Source: Rhizobium rhizoryzae (GTDB lineage: Bacteria; Pseudomonadota; Alphaproteobacteria; Rhizobiales; Rhizobiaceae). Taken from it: DNA of 64,000 nt. How positions within the stretch are numbered: position 1 is the first letter of the stretch; every line of letters starts with the position of its first letter. Position numbers and translations under genes: made by a program. Below the pieces are notes generated by a model. That model made no database searches and was not told the DNA's origin. It saw only the letters and a list, made by a program, of their open reading frames with translations. Location: the NCBI RefSeq assembly GCF_011046895.1, contig NZ_CP049250.1, positions 1,393,501 through 1,457,500 of the forward strand. Reading direction: 5' to 3'. Of this stretch, positions 35,438 to 45,286 are shown one piece after another.

Positions 35438-36280
35438 AAACCCCGCCTGGCGTAGGCTGCCAAGGCCGGTTGCCTGTGCACTTTTGGAAAGCTTTCGGCC
35501 ATCCTCCCCAAGTACAAGCCTGTGGTGATGATAGACCAGCTGCGGCAGACCGAGCAATTCCTGCAGCAGTCGGTGCACGGATGTGGCATGGTACAGATCC
35601 AGGCCTCGAACGACATGGGTCACGCCCTGCGCCGCATCGTCGACCACCACGGAAAGGTGGTAGCTGGAGGGCGCATCCGAGCGTGACAGGATAACATCCC
35701 CCCACTGCGATGGATCGGCCGGGATGGTGCCGGTCTGGCCATCGCCTGTTTCCTGCCAGACAAGCGGCGCCAAGAACTCGTTCAGCGCCCGCGCCATATC
35801 CAGCCGGTAGGCAAAGCGGGGATGGCGCTTCATCAGATCGGCGCGTTCGGACGCGCTTCGGGCTCTGTCGTCCGCCGGGTAGTGCGGTGCGCCATCCGGG
35901 TCTCGCGGCCAGACTTCGCCTCGCGCTTCTGCCGCCGCAACGCGAGCCTTGACCTCCCCGCGCGTCATGAAGGCAGGATAGATAAGGCCACGATCCTCCA
36001 GCTTTCGCAGAGCGGCTTCGTAGGAGGCTATGTGTTCGGTCTGGCGCCGTACCGGCTCTTCCCATTCGAAGCCGATCCACCGAAGATCATCGTAAATGGC
36101 TTGCTCAAGCTCCGGTCGGCAGCGGGTCTGGTCGATATCTTCGATACGCAACAAAACGCGTCCGCCGCAGGATTGCGCGATCTGCCGGTTCAGCAATGCC
36201 GAGAGGGCATGGCCCAGATGCAGCGGGCCATTCGGGCTAGGTGCAAAACGAAAAACGGAATGAGGATCAGGCGCAGACAT
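35378..36280 (-). CDS. gluQ: Glutamyl-Q tRNA(Asp) synthetase
   Basis: This 300-residue enzyme is a truncated glutamyl-tRNA synthetase relative that glutamylates the queuosine base in tRNA(Asp). It has the class I motifs FAPSPNGPLHLGHALSALLN (HIGH-like) and GRKLSKS (KMSKS-like), RIEDIDQTRCRP, and no anticodon-binding domain, so it is too short to be GltX. It links to the queuosine-precursor transporter near 9 kb. The start at 36280 is set by the conserved N-terminus. It is divergent from the glycosylase gene with 21 bases between starts. Confidence 0.93.
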   Translation of the reverse strand: MSAPDPHSVFRFAPSPNGPLHLGHALSALLNRQIAQSCGGRVLLRIEDIDQTRCRPELEQAIYDDLRWIGFEWEEPVRRQTEHIASYEAALRKLEDRGLIYPAFMTRGEVKARVAAAEARGEVWPRDPDGAPHYPADDRARSASERADLMKRHPRFAYRLDMARALNEFLAPLVWQETGDGQTGTIPADPSQWGDVILSRSDAPSSYHLSVVVDDAAQGVTHVVRGLDLYHATSVHRLLQELLGLPQLVYHHHRLVLGEDGRKLSKSAQATGLGSLRQAGFSPADIRRLVGFVEPGLVQV

Positions 36281-36301
36281 GCTTCCTTGTGACAGAAAAC
36301 G

Positions 36302-36967
36302 ATGAGACTGACGATGAATTTGATACGAAACGAAGCCGACATCGACGAGGGTCTTGCCCGTCTTGTGGAGATCGATCCCCTTCTGGCGCCCGTTATTGCC
36401 GCGGCTGGTCCGGTGCCGCTTCGGCTGCATGAACCCGGCTTTGAGGGATTGGCATACATCATCGTTTCGCAGATGATTTCAAAAACCGCCGCCAATGCGA
36501 TCTGGGCGCGCATGGTGGACAAGGGCGCGCATTCGGCCACAGGCTATCTTGCCTGCTCGCCTGAACTCGTGGCGAGCTTCGGGCTTTCGCGTGCGAAAGC
36601 CTCGACGCTTGAAGGTGCAGCGCGGGCAATCATCAATGGAGATCTCGACCTCGATGGCCTGACCGGGCTTTCAGCGGCCGAGGCGATCGGTAAGCTGACG
36701 GCGCTGAAGGGCATTGGGCGGTGGACGGCAGAGGTCTATCTGATGTTCTGTCTGGGCGAGCGCGATGTGTTTCCGGCGGGTGACGTGGCGCTGCGTGCAG
36801 CCGTCGGCCATGCACTTGGCAATGCTCTGGGCCACGAGGTGCGACCATCTATCGCAGAGGTGGAGAGCATTGCCACCCGGTGGAAACCCTATCGCGCCGT
36901 CGCGGCACTGCTGTTCTGGGCCTATTACGCGACGTGTATGGGCCGAAACGCTATCCCTATCAACTGA
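36302..36967 (+). CDS. DNA-3-methyladenine glycosylase II
   Basis: This 221-residue AlkA-type base-excision repair enzyme removes alkylated purines from DNA. It has the helix-hairpin-helix motif KLTALKGIGRWTAEVYLMF (about residue 139) and the catalytic aspartate in FPAGDVALRAAVG (about residue 160). It lacks the AraC/Ada-like N-terminal fusion of E. coli AlkA. It starts 21 bases from the divergent gluQ. ATG 36314 is an alternative start four codons later (MNLIRNEAD). Confidence 0.92.
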   Translation: MRLTMNLIRNEADIDEGLARLVEIDPLLAPVIAAAGPVPLRLHEPGFEGLAYIIVSQMISKTAANAIWARMVDKGAHSATGYLACSPELVASFGLSRAKASTLEGAARAIINGDLDLDGLTGLSAAEAIGKLTALKGIGRWTAEVYLMFCLGERDVFPAGDVALRAAVGHALGNALGHEVRPSIAEVESIATRWKPYRAVAALLFWAYYATCMGRNAIPIN

Positions 36968-37000
36968 TTCGCGAATCTGACCCTGCGACATCAAAAGGGC

Positions 37001-37030
37001 TTCACATTCCTGTAACAACGGACCTAATAT
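37001..37030 (+). promoter_or_regulatory. Possible promoter of the HNH gene
   Basis: TTCACA (37001-37006) and TAATAT (37025-37030) are 18 bases apart, about 35 bases before the TTG start of the HNH gene. The match to a sigma-70 promoter is moderate. Confidence 0.35.
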
Positions 37031-37066
37031 AGAATAGACACAAGCCGAATCGGTGAGGAGCGTTCG

Positions 37067-37624
37067 TTGACGATAGCAGTCTCCCCGCAGGCCCTGCCGG
37101 CGCTCGTATTGAACGCTGACTACCGGCCTCTGAGTTATTACCCCTTGTCGCTCTGGTCCTGGCAGGACGCGATCAAGGCAGTCTTCCTTGACCGTGTGAA
37201 TATCATAGCCGAATACGACCACTCGGTTTCCTCTCCCACCTTCTCGATGCGATTACCGAGTGTCGTCAGTCTCAAGACCTACATTCAGCCAACACGAAAT
37301 CCGGCCTTTACCCGCTTCAACGTCTTCCTTCGCGACAAATTCGAATGCCAATACTGTGGCTCGCGCGAAGACCTTACTTTCGATCACGTGATACCCCGGG
37401 CCCATGGCGGGGAAACAACCTGGGAAAATGTCGTGGCCGCCTGCTCACCCTGCAACTTGCGCAAGGGTAGCAAACTTCCAAAGCAGGCAGGCATGTTCCC
37501 GGCCCAGAAGCCCTATCCCCCCACCGTGCAGGATCTCCACAATAACGGGCGACTTTTCCCGCCAAACTACCTGCACGAAAGCTGGATGGATTACCTCTAC
37601 TGGGATTCCGAGCTTCAGCCGTAA
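37067..37624 (+). CDS. HNH endonuclease family protein
   Basis: This 185-residue protein has an HNH/McrA-type nuclease domain: ECQYCG (C94, C97) and ACSPCN as zinc ligands, with the catalytic FDHVIPRAHGGETTWENVV segment (H107). It starts at TTG 37067 with GAGGAG six bases upstream. The N-terminal 80 residues (LVLNADYRPLSYYPLSLWSW) and the C-terminus are characteristic of a chromosomally conserved alphaproteobacterial HNH group, not a restriction enzyme or intron protein. No methylase or mobile gene is near. The natural substrate is unknown; repair or RNA processing is possible. Confidence 0.9.
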   Translation: MTIAVSPQALPALVLNADYRPLSYYPLSLWSWQDAIKAVFLDRVNIIAEYDHSVSSPTFSMRLPSVVSLKTYIQPTRNPAFTRFNVFLRDKFECQYCGSREDLTFDHVIPRAHGGETTWENVVAACSPCNLRKGSKLPKQAGMFPAQKPYPPTVQDLHNNGRLFPPNYLHESWMDYLYWDSELQP

Positions 37625-37640
37625 CGTCGGCTGACCTGGA

Positions 37641-38159
37641 TTAGGCCTTTTTCACGATGGCGCGGATGCCGATCGCTGCAAGCGCAATGCTGGCTATGAC
37701 ATTCCAGCCTGCAAAAGAAAGACCCAGAACGCGCAGGGCTGCTTCCGTGCAGGAGGGGCCATGAACCGAGTTCAGGTCACTCAACAGATTTCCGGCATTG
37801 GTGGTTAGCCCGTTGGCGGTGGTGGAGCAGGTTGCCGGTCCCGCCCAGAAGCCCCACTCGACGCCTGAGTGATAGATACCCATGCCCGCACCCACCAGCA
37901 TCATGATCACGACAATACCCAGGAGGCCTCGCGTTACATTGGCAGGAAGGCGAAATACAGCGGTGGCAAGCGCTCCGAGCGCGACTGGAATGGCCCAGTA
38001 GTAGGGTTCGCGCTGCAGCAGGCAGAGCGCGCAGGGAATGTATCCGCCAAGGTGCTGGAAGCCAAGCGCGGTGCCAACCGTTGCCGCCATGCCGATAGCC
38101 AGGGCAAGGGAGTGGCCCATCAGGCTGCGGCGAAGATCTGGAGATTGGGTGGCGGACAT
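37641..38159 (-). CDS. dsbB: Disulfide bond formation protein B
   Basis: This 172-residue inner-membrane quinone reductase reoxidises DsbA. It shows four helices and the two cysteine pairs of the family: C43 and C46 (IPCALCLLQREPYYW) and C111 and C137 (GPATCS, HGPSCTEAALRVLG). The QREPYYW segment after the first pair is the quinone-proximal motif seen in many DsbB proteins. The start at 38159 (MSATQSPDLRRS) removes 42 codons of unlike sequence. It converges on the HNH gene with 16 bases between stops. DsbA is not in the window. Confidence 0.92.
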   Translation of the reverse strand: MSATQSPDLRRSLMGHSLALAIGMAATVGTALGFQHLGGYIPCALCLLQREPYYWAIPVALGALATAVFRLPANVTRGLLGIVVIMMLVGAGMGIYHSGVEWGFWAGPATCSTTANGLTTNAGNLLSDLNSVHGPSCTEAALRVLGLSFAGWNVIASIALAAIGIRAIVKKA

Positions 38160-38356
38160 GGAAAAGCTCCGGATGGAAAGGCTGAGGTTCTGATAGGCAA
38201 GTCGAGAGCCGCTGTAAATGTTTCTGGTGCCGCAGGGACATCCGAAAGACGGCAAAAGATCGTGAGTGACTTTCTCGCAAATCAAGACGGAAACATTCCG
38301 GCAACGGCTTGCGCCGTGCCTTTTGGCTATGCTAGACGCAAATCACCTGTTTCGAT

Positions 38357-38441
38357 GCCCCGTTGGCGGAATTGGTAGACGCGCCTGACTCAAAATCAGG
38401 TTCCGAGAGGAGTGCTGGTTCGATTCCGGCACGGGGCACCA
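38357..38441 (+). tRNA. tRNA-Leu (anticodon CAA)
   Basis: This is an 85-base cloverleaf with a seven-base acceptor stem (GCCCCGT/ACGGGGC), D-arm GGCGGAATTGGTAGACGC, anticodon stem CCTGA/TCAGG with loop CTCAAAA, a long class II variable arm, T-arm with GGTTCGATTCC, and encoded CCA (38439-38441). The anticodon CAA reads UUG leucine codons. It stands alone between dsbB and the CelD-type gene. No integrase or partial tRNA repeat is seen nearby. Confidence 0.97.
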
Positions 38442-38541
38442 TCGAACCTGTTGCAGGTCTTTGTTTTCGTTTTTCAATGATTTTTGAGACTCTGGCTCGC
38501 CGAGTGGCGGGTGGAGCATGTATCGCTAGCGATAACTTTTC

Positions 38542-39810
38542 CTACCCGTCCCGACCGGCAAGTCCGAGGATTTTCTCGCGCAGGATTCGCGCCATGTTTC
38601 GCGTGTTTCGATAGAGATGAAGTTGTGCGGCGACCTGGCGCACATCGCGGTCGCTGTTTTCCCTCAGGCCGATTACCAGACTTCCCATCTCTTCCCGCTC
38701 CGTCCAGAAGCGGCTCATGATGGGATGATCCGGTACGGCACAGGAATCGCTACGCTGGATGTTGAGGTCGTCCAGATGCCATTCGGTCAATTTCATCATG
38801 AGAAGTTTGCCCGGCGAGTAAGCGGCAAAGTTCTCATCATAGGCAGTCTTCCAAGTATAGGCTTCTCCAGCCATGACAAAGACGACGAGCGAGGCAATCG
38901 CGCGGCCGTTCAGGTTGACCGTGTGAATACGCACAGCGTCGATGTCCGACAGGTTACCGATCGCCTCCCGGGCGAAGGCTGCGCGGAAACGGTCATTGAT
39001 CAGGGCCGAACGTTTGCGTCCCTTCCAGCCCTTGCCTTCCAGCGCCAGAAACTCCTCCGTTCGCCGGCGGATGTCGTCGGGCTGACGGGCAACGTCATAG
39101 GTCACGGTTCCCAACCGCTCCAGATGCCGCCACTGTCGGCGCATTTCCCGCAGATGGTGGGATGAGATTGCTCGGCGCAGATAGAGTTCTGGATCTTCCG
39201 TGCTCTGCAGGAAAGGGCGCTGGAACGTGTTGGTGATGCTGACCGGCAGGTTTCGCGCTACCGCGACCGCGCGCATCAACTGCGCGAAGCGACCATTGAG
39301 CCGCAGGTCTGGAAGGACGAGGACGTCAGGCAGGCGCAACTGCTTCTGGCTCAGTGCATCGAGCAGATTGTCGAGGGTTTCAGCCGCATCCTCTGCATCG
39401 AGCAAAGGTGTTCCCAATGGACCGAACGGGTTCGCCCATGCCCGGATAATGGAAGCACCCAGCGAAAAGCCTGGCTTCTCCTGCGAGAAGGGCATCAGCA
39501 GCCGCATACGGCTGCGATTGTTGTTGTCATCGCGGATCAGGGCGAACTGGACCTGACGATCCTCCACGCGCGGCATGGCGGGCGCCAGCATGCGTCCCGT
39601 AAAGAAGACATTCGGCTCCATGGCGCGGTTTGACAGGAAATCCAACTCCTCCTGCAGATCATAGCCCATCGATGCCGGATAGATGGACAAGGTCCGTCCC
39701 GGTCTGCCGACCGATGCCTTGATCGGAGCTTCGGGAATGGACAGCTTCGGCTTTTGAGGCGTGACGTCCAGATCAAGACGAAAAGGACCGCGGGGCGGAA
39801 GCTCAACCAT
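38542..39810 (-). CDS. GNAT acyltransferase, CelD/BioF2-like
   Basis: This 422-residue cytoplasmic protein has an Acetyltransf_6 (CelD-like) fold in its C-terminal half: HHLREMRRQWRHLERLG, FLALEGKGWKGRKRSALI, INGRAIASLVVF-type strands and TWKTAYDENFAAYSPGKLL near residue 330. Such proteins occur in exopolysaccharide and cellulose gene sets, where they may acylate polymer or precursor. Its start overlaps the end of the flippase gene by eight bases, so the two are an operon. The substrate is unknown. Confidence 0.85.
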   Translation of the reverse strand: MVELPPRGPFRLDLDVTPQKPKLSIPEAPIKASVGRPGRTLSIYPASMGYDLQEELDFLSNRAMEPNVFFTGRMLAPAMPRVEDRQVQFALIRDDNNNRSRMRLLMPFSQEKPGFSLGASIIRAWANPFGPLGTPLLDAEDAAETLDNLLDALSQKQLRLPDVLVLPDLRLNGRFAQLMRAVAVARNLPVSITNTFQRPFLQSTEDPELYLRRAISSHHLREMRRQWRHLERLGTVTYDVARQPDDIRRRTEEFLALEGKGWKGRKRSALINDRFRAAFAREAIGNLSDIDAVRIHTVNLNGRAIASLVVFVMAGEAYTWKTAYDENFAAYSPGKLLMMKLTEWHLDDLNIQRSDSCAVPDHPIMSRFWTEREEMGSLVIGLRENSDRDVRQVAAQLHLYRNTRNMARILREKILGLAGRDG

Positions 39811-41224
39811 GGGATGCTCCTTCCGTATTTGGGTTTTTCACCGCGCGGGCGAAGGCGAACAGGATGATCCCGAGCTTTTTGCGCACAGCTATATGGAGGA
39901 GGACTGCCTCCAGCATCATGGCGCTTGCAGTCGCCGAGGCAGCACCGTAGAGGCCGAAACGCGGAACGATAATGATGTTTACCGTCACCGCGAAAGCGAG
40001 CACCACGGCATAGATGGCAACGCAGAGAGACTGGCGTCCAGCCATGTTCAGGAGAACTTCGCCCGGGCCGACGAGTGCCTTGGCAAGGATGCCAGCCAAC
40101 AAGATGACCATCAGTGGGTAGCCGCTGGTGAAGGCGGGACCGAAAAGGCCGAGAAGGATTTCTCCCATCGCCAGAACGGAAAGGCCGACCACCAGAGCCG
40201 GCCAGAAGGACCAGCGGGCTGCCTGTGCTGCAAATTGCGCCAGCGATGATTGATCGTGTTCTGCAAGTATGCCGGCAAAGCGCGGTGCTGCCGCTGCCTT
40301 GACGGAGAAGTAGACAAACTGAACAAGGGCGATGGTCTTTGCGGCGGCGTAATAGACGGCGACCTGATCCGGCGGCAGGAAGAAGCCGACGACGACGACA
40401 TCCGCATTGGTCAACAGGAAGCCGATGCCATCGACGAGGAACAATGGCAGCGAGAAGCGAAACCAAGGCATCAGCGCAAACGAAAGTGCGCCCCTGCCGA
40501 GCTGGCGACGCAGACGGTAGGTCATCCGGATGAACTGGAACAATGTGGTGATGTAGGTCGCAGCAAGGGCGGCCTCCATCGCCGTTCGAGCGGACTGCGG
40601 CTGACCGCTCCACACGGCCACAAGCATGAGAAACAGGATCAGCAATGGACGGATGATATAGGTGGGGCTGAGTGCGGTGACGGCCCAGCCGTTCGCGCGG
40701 GCCGTTCCGTCCAGCACGTCACCCAGCGCGATCATCGGCAGCGTGAACAGACCCAGGAAGACCGGTATCAACCAGTAATCCGGTACGAGACTGTCGAAGA
40801 CTGTCATGAATACGAGGCCGGATACGGCAAGCGTCGTGGCCGAAAGCATGGCGACGATGCGTGCCGTCCAGTTCAGGCCGCGCACCAGTTCGCTTTCGCC
40901 GCGGTTCTGATGCTGTGGCAGGAAGCGGATGACGGCCGTATGAAAGCCGAGGCAGGACAGATTGCCGAAGACGACAACCAGAACCCAGACGAAGGCAAAG
41001 ATGCCGTATTCGAATTCGCCCATCAGGCGGGCCAGAATGATCTGGGAGAGGAAGGCGATCGCTGCGCTGATGATGCGGATGGCAAAGGCAATCAGGGCCA
41101 TACGCTGGGCGCGCGCCGTTTCACTATCGTCACGCAGGATCGGTTCCAGCCGACGCAGCAAAGGCGTCAGCCGGTTCTTCAGGCCAAGCGGCAAAAGCCG
41201 CTCTGCTGTTTCGATCACTGTCAT
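39803..41224 (-). CDS. Polysaccharide flippase (Wzx/MVF family)
   Basis: This 473-residue inner-membrane protein has about 12-14 hydrophobic segments and the polysaccharide biosynthesis fold of lipid-linked oligosaccharide flippases. Landmarks are ILARLMGEFEYGIFAFVWVL, which is the family entry motif, and LLNMAGRQSL with a following GLYGAASATASAMM near the C-terminus. It probably exports an O-antigen- or exopolysaccharide-like unit. The start at 41224 (MTVIETAERLLPLG) drops 51 unlike codons. Together with the CelD-type gene it forms a two-gene surface-polysaccharide module with no glycosyltransferase nearby. Confidence 0.88.
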   Translation of the reverse strand: MTVIETAERLLPLGLKNRLTPLLRRLEPILRDDSETARAQRMALIAFAIRIISAAIAFLSQIILARLMGEFEYGIFAFVWVLVVVFGNLSCLGFHTAVIRFLPQHQNRGESELVRGLNWTARIVAMLSATTLAVSGLVFMTVFDSLVPDYWLIPVFLGLFTLPMIALGDVLDGTARANGWAVTALSPTYIIRPLLILFLMLVAVWSGQPQSARTAMEAALAATYITTLFQFIRMTYRLRRQLGRGALSFALMPWFRFSLPLFLVDGIGFLLTNADVVVVGFFLPPDQVAVYYAAAKTIALVQFVYFSVKAAAAPRFAGILAEHDQSSLAQFAAQAARWSFWPALVVGLSVLAMGEILLGLFGPAFTSGYPLMVILLAGILAKALVGPGEVLLNMAGRQSLCVAIYAVVLAFAVTVNIIIVPRFGLYGAASATASAMMLEAVLLHIAVRKKLGIILFAFARAVKNPNTEGASHG

Positions 41225-41379
41225 GAAAAACGCAATACTCTTGGCGCAGCAATTATATATGCCAATTCTGCGCCGTGCACGGTTAAGGAAGCGTGATTCT
41301 GTTTCGTAAAAACACACTGATCGTGGCACATCTTTCGTGTGCATCACCCTTGCAGACGTTACTTCAGGCCGTGCCATGC

Positions 41380-41406
41380 AAAAAGGCCCCGGAAACCGGA
41401 GCCTTT
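41380..41406 (-). terminator. Intrinsic terminator of secA
   Basis: On the minus strand AAAGGCTCCGG and CCGGGGCCTTT pair over 11 bases around TTT and end in a T-run. It begins about 33 bases after the secA stop codon. Confidence 0.8.
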
Positions 41407-41438
41407 CAGATATTGCTCATTCGATTTAGTTTTGCGTA

Positions 41439-44156
41439 TCAGGCCTGCTCGAACGCGCCATGGCAATGCTTGTATTTCTTGCCGGAACCGCAAGGGCAGG
41501 GTTCGTTGCGACCAACGCGTCCCCAGGTCTGCGGGTCATTGGGGTCACGGTCTTCCGGAGCAGCCACAGCCATGAAGCCGCCGCCGTTCTGGCCAAACTC
41601 GTCCTCACCGGTCGTCGCGTCGAGATGATGAACCTGCATGACCGGCGGTGGCTGAGGTGCCTCCGGTTCGTCACGCATCAGTTCAACACGCATCAGCTGC
41701 GCCGTTACACCCTCGCGCAGGTTCGCCAGGAGCGCCTGGAAGAGTTCGAAGGCTTCCGCCTTGTATTCCTGCAAGGGGTCACGCTGGGCGTAGCCTCGGA
41801 AGCCGACGACAGACCGCAGATGGTCCAGATTGACGATATGCTCGCGCCACAGATGATCGAGCGTCTGGAGCAGAACGGACCGCTCGACATAGGTCATGAT
41901 TTCGGCGCCGAAACGCTCGGCACGATCCTTGGCCGCAGCGTCTGCAGCCGCTGTGATGCGTTCGCGGATATCGTCTTCCGCGATGCCTTCTTCCAGCACC
42001 CAGTCTTGGATAGGCAGATCGAGGTTCAGCTGTTGCAGAACCGCTTCCTTCAAGCCGACCGCATCCCACTGCTCGGCGTATGCCCGCTCTGGAATATGCT
42101 TGGTGACCAGGATCTCGATCACTTCATGACGCATGTCGGTGACGGTTTCCGTGAGGTCCGTCGCGTCCATCAGTTCGATACGCTGTTCGAAGATCACCTT
42201 GCGCTGATCATTCGTCACGTCATCATACTTCAGCAGGTTCTTGCGAATATCGAAGTTGCGGGCTTCGACCTTCTTCTGCGCGCGCTCCAGAGCCTTGTTG
42301 ATCCACGGATGGACGATGGCTTCGCCGTCCTTGAGCCCCAGCTTCTGAAGCATGCTGTCCATGCGATCCGAGCCGAAAATGCGCATCAGGTCATCCTGAA
42401 GCGACAGATAGAACTTGGAACGACCCGGGTCACCCTGACGACCGGAGCGGCCGCGCAGCTGGTTGTCGATACGCCGGCTTTCATGGCGCTCGGTTGCCAG
42501 GACGTAGAGCCCGCCTGCGGCGAGTGCCTTTTCCTTCAACTGCTTGACCTCGGCGCGGATGGCCGCTTCCTTCGCGTCGCGCTCCGGACCCGGCTCCATG
42601 CCGTCCAGTTCGCGCTCGAGGCGCATGTCGATATTGCCGCCAAGCTGGATGTCGGTACCGCGACCGGCCATGTTGGTGGCGATCGTGACAGCGCCGGGAA
42701 CGCCAGCCTGACTGACGATGTAGGCTTCCTGCTCGTGATAACGGGCGTTCAGGACGTTGAACTTCTCGAAGCCCGCCTGCTTGAGCATGGCCGCCAGAAG
42801 TTCCGACTTTTCGATGGAGGTCGTACCCACCAGAACCGGCTGGCCCTTTTCATGGGCAGCCTTGATCTCTTCGATGATCGCCTTGAACTTCTCTTCCGCG
42901 GTCCGGTAGACCTCGTCGCTTTCATCGATACGCTGGATCGGGAGGTTGGTCGGAACTTCCACGACATCCAGACCATAGATGTTGGAAAACTCTTCCGCTT
43001 CCGTTGCAGCCGTACCGGTCATGCCGGCCAGCTTTTCATACATCCGGAAATAGTTCTGGAAGGTAATGGACGCCAGGGTCTGGTTTTCCGGCTGGATCTG
43101 CACCTTTTCCTTGGCTTCGAGCGCCTGGTGCTGGCCTTCGGAATAACGGCGACCGGGCATCATGCGGCCGGTGAATTCGTCGATGATGACGATCTCATCG
43201 TTGCGGACGATGTAATCCTTGTCGCGCTGGAAGAGCTTGTGTGCCTTCAGCGCATTGTTGATGTGGTGAACGATCGCAACGTTCTCGACGTCGTAGAGCG
43301 ACTCGCCCTTCAGAAGGCCCGCCTGACGCAGCAGGTTCTCGAGTTTTTCCGTGCCGACTTCGGAGAAATTGGCGGAGCGCTGCTTTTCGTCGATCTCGTA
43401 ATCTTCCGGTGTCAGGGCCGGGATGAAGCTGTCGATCGTGTTGTAGAGTTCGGAGCGGTCGTCCAGCGGACCGGAAATGATGAGCGGCGTGCGCGCTTCA
43501 TCGACGAGGATCGAGTCCACTTCGTCGACGATCGCGAAGTAGTGGCCGCGCTGAACCATCTGGCCGCGATCATACTTCATGTTGTCGCGCAGATAATCGA
43601 AACCGAGTTCGTTGTTCGTCGCGTAGGTAATGTCGCAGGCGTAGGCCGCGCGGCGCTGGTCGTCATCGAGACCGTGGACGATAACGCCCGTCGTCAATCC
43701 CAGGAAGCCGTAGAGGCGGCTCATGATGCCCGCGTCGCGGCTGGCGAGATAGTCGTTGACGGTCACGACGTGGACACCACGCCCTGTCAGCGCATTAAGA
43801 TAGACCGGAAGCGTCGCGACAAGCGTCTTGCCTTCGCCGGTCTTCATTTCTGCGATTGCGCCCTGGTTCAGGATCATGCCGCCGGTCAACTGTACATCGA
43901 AGGGTCGCATGCCGAGCACACGGCGCGCTGCTTCGCGAACCACAGCGAAAGCGGGGACAAGAATGTCTTCGACCGTCTTGCCGTTTGCCAGCTCCTGCCG
44001 GAATTCAACCGACTTTGCTGCAAGCTGCTCGTCGGTCAGCGCCTTCATCTTCTCTTCAAGGGCGCTGATGGCTTCCACGCTCGAACGATAGCCGCGCACG
44101 CGGCGATCGTTGGCGGAGCCGAAAAATTTGCGTGCAATCGCACCAAGGCTGACCAT
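41439..44156 (-). CDS. secA: Preprotein translocase ATPase SecA
   Basis: SecA, 905 residues, is the motor that pushes unfolded preproteins through SecYEG. Walker A ([14 protein letters not shown]) is near residue 105, the DEAD-like [20 protein letters not shown] segment near 210, and the helicase motifs [10 protein letters not shown] and [10 protein letters not shown] near 510-590. The C-terminus has the zinc-binding SecB/ribosome site [17 protein letters not shown] 44156 is preferred, with AAAGGA eight bases upstream; ATG 44162 is two codons earlier but too close to that site. It is divergent from the parvulin gene, another export factor. Confidence 0.97.
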   Translation of the reverse strand: MVSLGAIARKFFGSANDRRVRGYRSSVEAISALEEKMKALTDEQLAAKSVEFRQELANGKTVEDILVPAFAVVREAARRVLGMRPFDVQLTGGMILNQGAIAEMKTGEGKTLVATLPVYLNALTGRGVHVVTVNDYLASRDAGIMSRLYGFLGLTTGVIVHGLDDDQRRAAYACDITYATNNELGFDYLRDNMKYDRGQMVQRGHYFAIVDEVDSILVDEARTPLIISGPLDDRSELYNTIDSFIPALTPEDYEIDEKQRSANFSEVGTEKLENLLRQAGLLKGESLYDVENVAIVHHINNALKAHKLFQRDKDYIVRNDEIVIIDEFTGRMMPGRRYSEGQHQALEAKEKVQIQPENQTLASITFQNYFRMYEKLAGMTGTAATEAEEFSNIYGLDVVEVPTNLPIQRIDESDEVYRTAEEKFKAIIEEIKAAHEKGQPVLVGTTSIEKSELLAAMLKQAGFEKFNVLNARYHEQEAYIVSQAGVPGAVTIATNMAGRGTDIQLGGNIDMRLERELDGMEPGPERDAKEAAIRAEVKQLKEKALAAGGLYVLATERHESRRIDNQLRGRSGRQGDPGRSKFYLSLQDDLMRIFGSDRMDSMLQKLGLKDGEAIVHPWINKALERAQKKVEARNFDIRKNLLKYDDVTNDQRKVIFEQRIELMDATDLTETVTDMRHEVIEILVTKHIPERAYAEQWDAVGLKEAVLQQLNLDLPIQDWVLEEGIAEDDIRERITAAADAAAKDRAERFGAEIMTYVERSVLLQTLDHLWREHIVNLDHLRSVVGFRGYAQRDPLQEYKAEAFELFQALLANLREGVTAQLMRVELMRDEPEAPQPPPVMQVHHLDATTGEDEFGQNGGGFMAVAAPEDRDPNDPQTWGRVGRNEPCPCGSGKKYKHCHGAFEQA

Positions 44157-44421
44157 GCACATGGTCCTTTCTGAATCGATTTGGCATCAGGCTGCCGAGC
44201 GCTCCTGGTTACTGCTTCAGTCGATGAAATTTTCACAGACAAATTACAGTACCCGCCCGGAAACTGTTCTAGACGCGAAGTAGCGTGACAGATAAGAGGG
44301 GGGTTGAATGATGTCAACGGTTCTGGCCGATACAGAATGGCCACAATCCGGTGTTTCTGAAGGTGCCATGGCCGGAATCGGGCAGACTGAAACCGGTGCT
44401 TTACTTGAAAGGTCCTACCTT

Positions 44422-45264
44422 ATGTTTCGCTCCAAATTCGTCGCAGCGGCGACCCTGGCCGCAGCGTTCACGTTCCACTCGCCTCTCGCTGCGCAGGACA
44501 ACCCTGTCGTTGCGAAAGTGGGTTCGGTGGAAATTCGCAAGTCCGACCTCGATACGGCAATCGCAAATCTGAGCGCGCAGTATCAGCAGCTGCCGGACGA
44601 ACAGAAGACCGTCGCGGCGCTTTCGCAGGTCATCGATATCAAGCTGGTGGCCAAGAAGGCTGAAGATGCCGGAATCCAGAACAGCGATGATTTCAAGCAA
44701 CGCATGGTGTTCCTCAAGGAACGCGAACTGCACAATGCCTATCTGCGCGATCAGTTCGACAAGCTGAAGCCGGAAGAGGTCAAGGCACGCTACGACAAGG
44801 AAATCGCAGCGATGCCGAAGGAAGAAGAAGTTCACGCACGTCATATCCTGGTGAAGACCGAAGACGAAGCCAAGGACATCATCAAGCAGCTTGATGCCGG
44901 CAAGGACTTCATCGAACTGGCCAAGGCCAAGTCTGAAGATTCCAGCAAGTCCGACGGTGGCGATCTTGGCTACTTCACCAAGGGCCGCATGGTTCCTGAA
45001 TTCGAAGAGGCAGCCTTCTCGCTTCCAAAGGGAAGCTATACCAAGACCCCGGTGAAGTCGCAGTTCGGCTATCACGTCATCAAGGTCGAGGATAAGCGCA
45101 ATGCCCAGCCGCCAGCTTTCGACCAGGTTGAGCCGCAGGTTCGCCAGATCGTGATGCAGGAAAAGTATTCGTCCATCATCGATGAAGCCAAGAAGGCCCA
45201 GAAGGTGGAAATCGTGGACGAAAATCTGCGCAAGGGCTATGACGAACTGACCAAGAGCGAGTAA
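44422..45264 (+). CDS. Periplasmic peptidyl-prolyl isomerase, parvulin type
   Basis: This 280-residue protein has a signal peptide (MFRSKFVAAATLAAAFTFHS, cut after LAAQ), a SurA-like helical N-domain and a rotamase domain at about residues 132-230. The rotamase motifs are EVHARHILVKTEDEAKD, GGDLGYFTKGRMVPEFEEAA and SQFGYHVIKVED. It catalyses proline isomerisation and helps exported proteins fold. ATG 44422 has GAAAGG nine bases upstream; the open frame reaches back to 44308 without signal-like sequence. It faces secA head to head and ends at a good terminator. Confidence 0.93.
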   Translation: MFRSKFVAAATLAAAFTFHSPLAAQDNPVVAKVGSVEIRKSDLDTAIANLSAQYQQLPDEQKTVAALSQVIDIKLVAKKAEDAGIQNSDDFKQRMVFLKERELHNAYLRDQFDKLKPEEVKARYDKEIAAMPKEEEVHARHILVKTEDEAKDIIKQLDAGKDFIELAKAKSEDSSKSDGGDLGYFTKGRMVPEFEEAAFSLPKGSYTKTPVKSQFGYHVIKVEDKRNAQPPAFDQVEPQVRQIVMQEKYSSIIDEAKKAQKVEIVDENLRKGYDELTKSE

Positions 45265-45286
45265 TAGCTCTTAACAAGCCTGCACC

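Noticed and set aside
37067..37624. HNH gene as part of a defence or homing system
   Set aside because: No partner gene, intron or inverted repeats; it sits among housekeeping genes and looks vertically inherited.
38357..38541. tRNA-Leu as an integration site for a mobile element
   Set aside because: No integrase, no repeated tRNA 3' end and no change in composition is seen downstream.
41460..44174. A 904-codon plus-strand open frame opposite secA
   Set aside because: It is the mirror of a highly conserved gene with strong codon bias; the translation has no recognisable domain.
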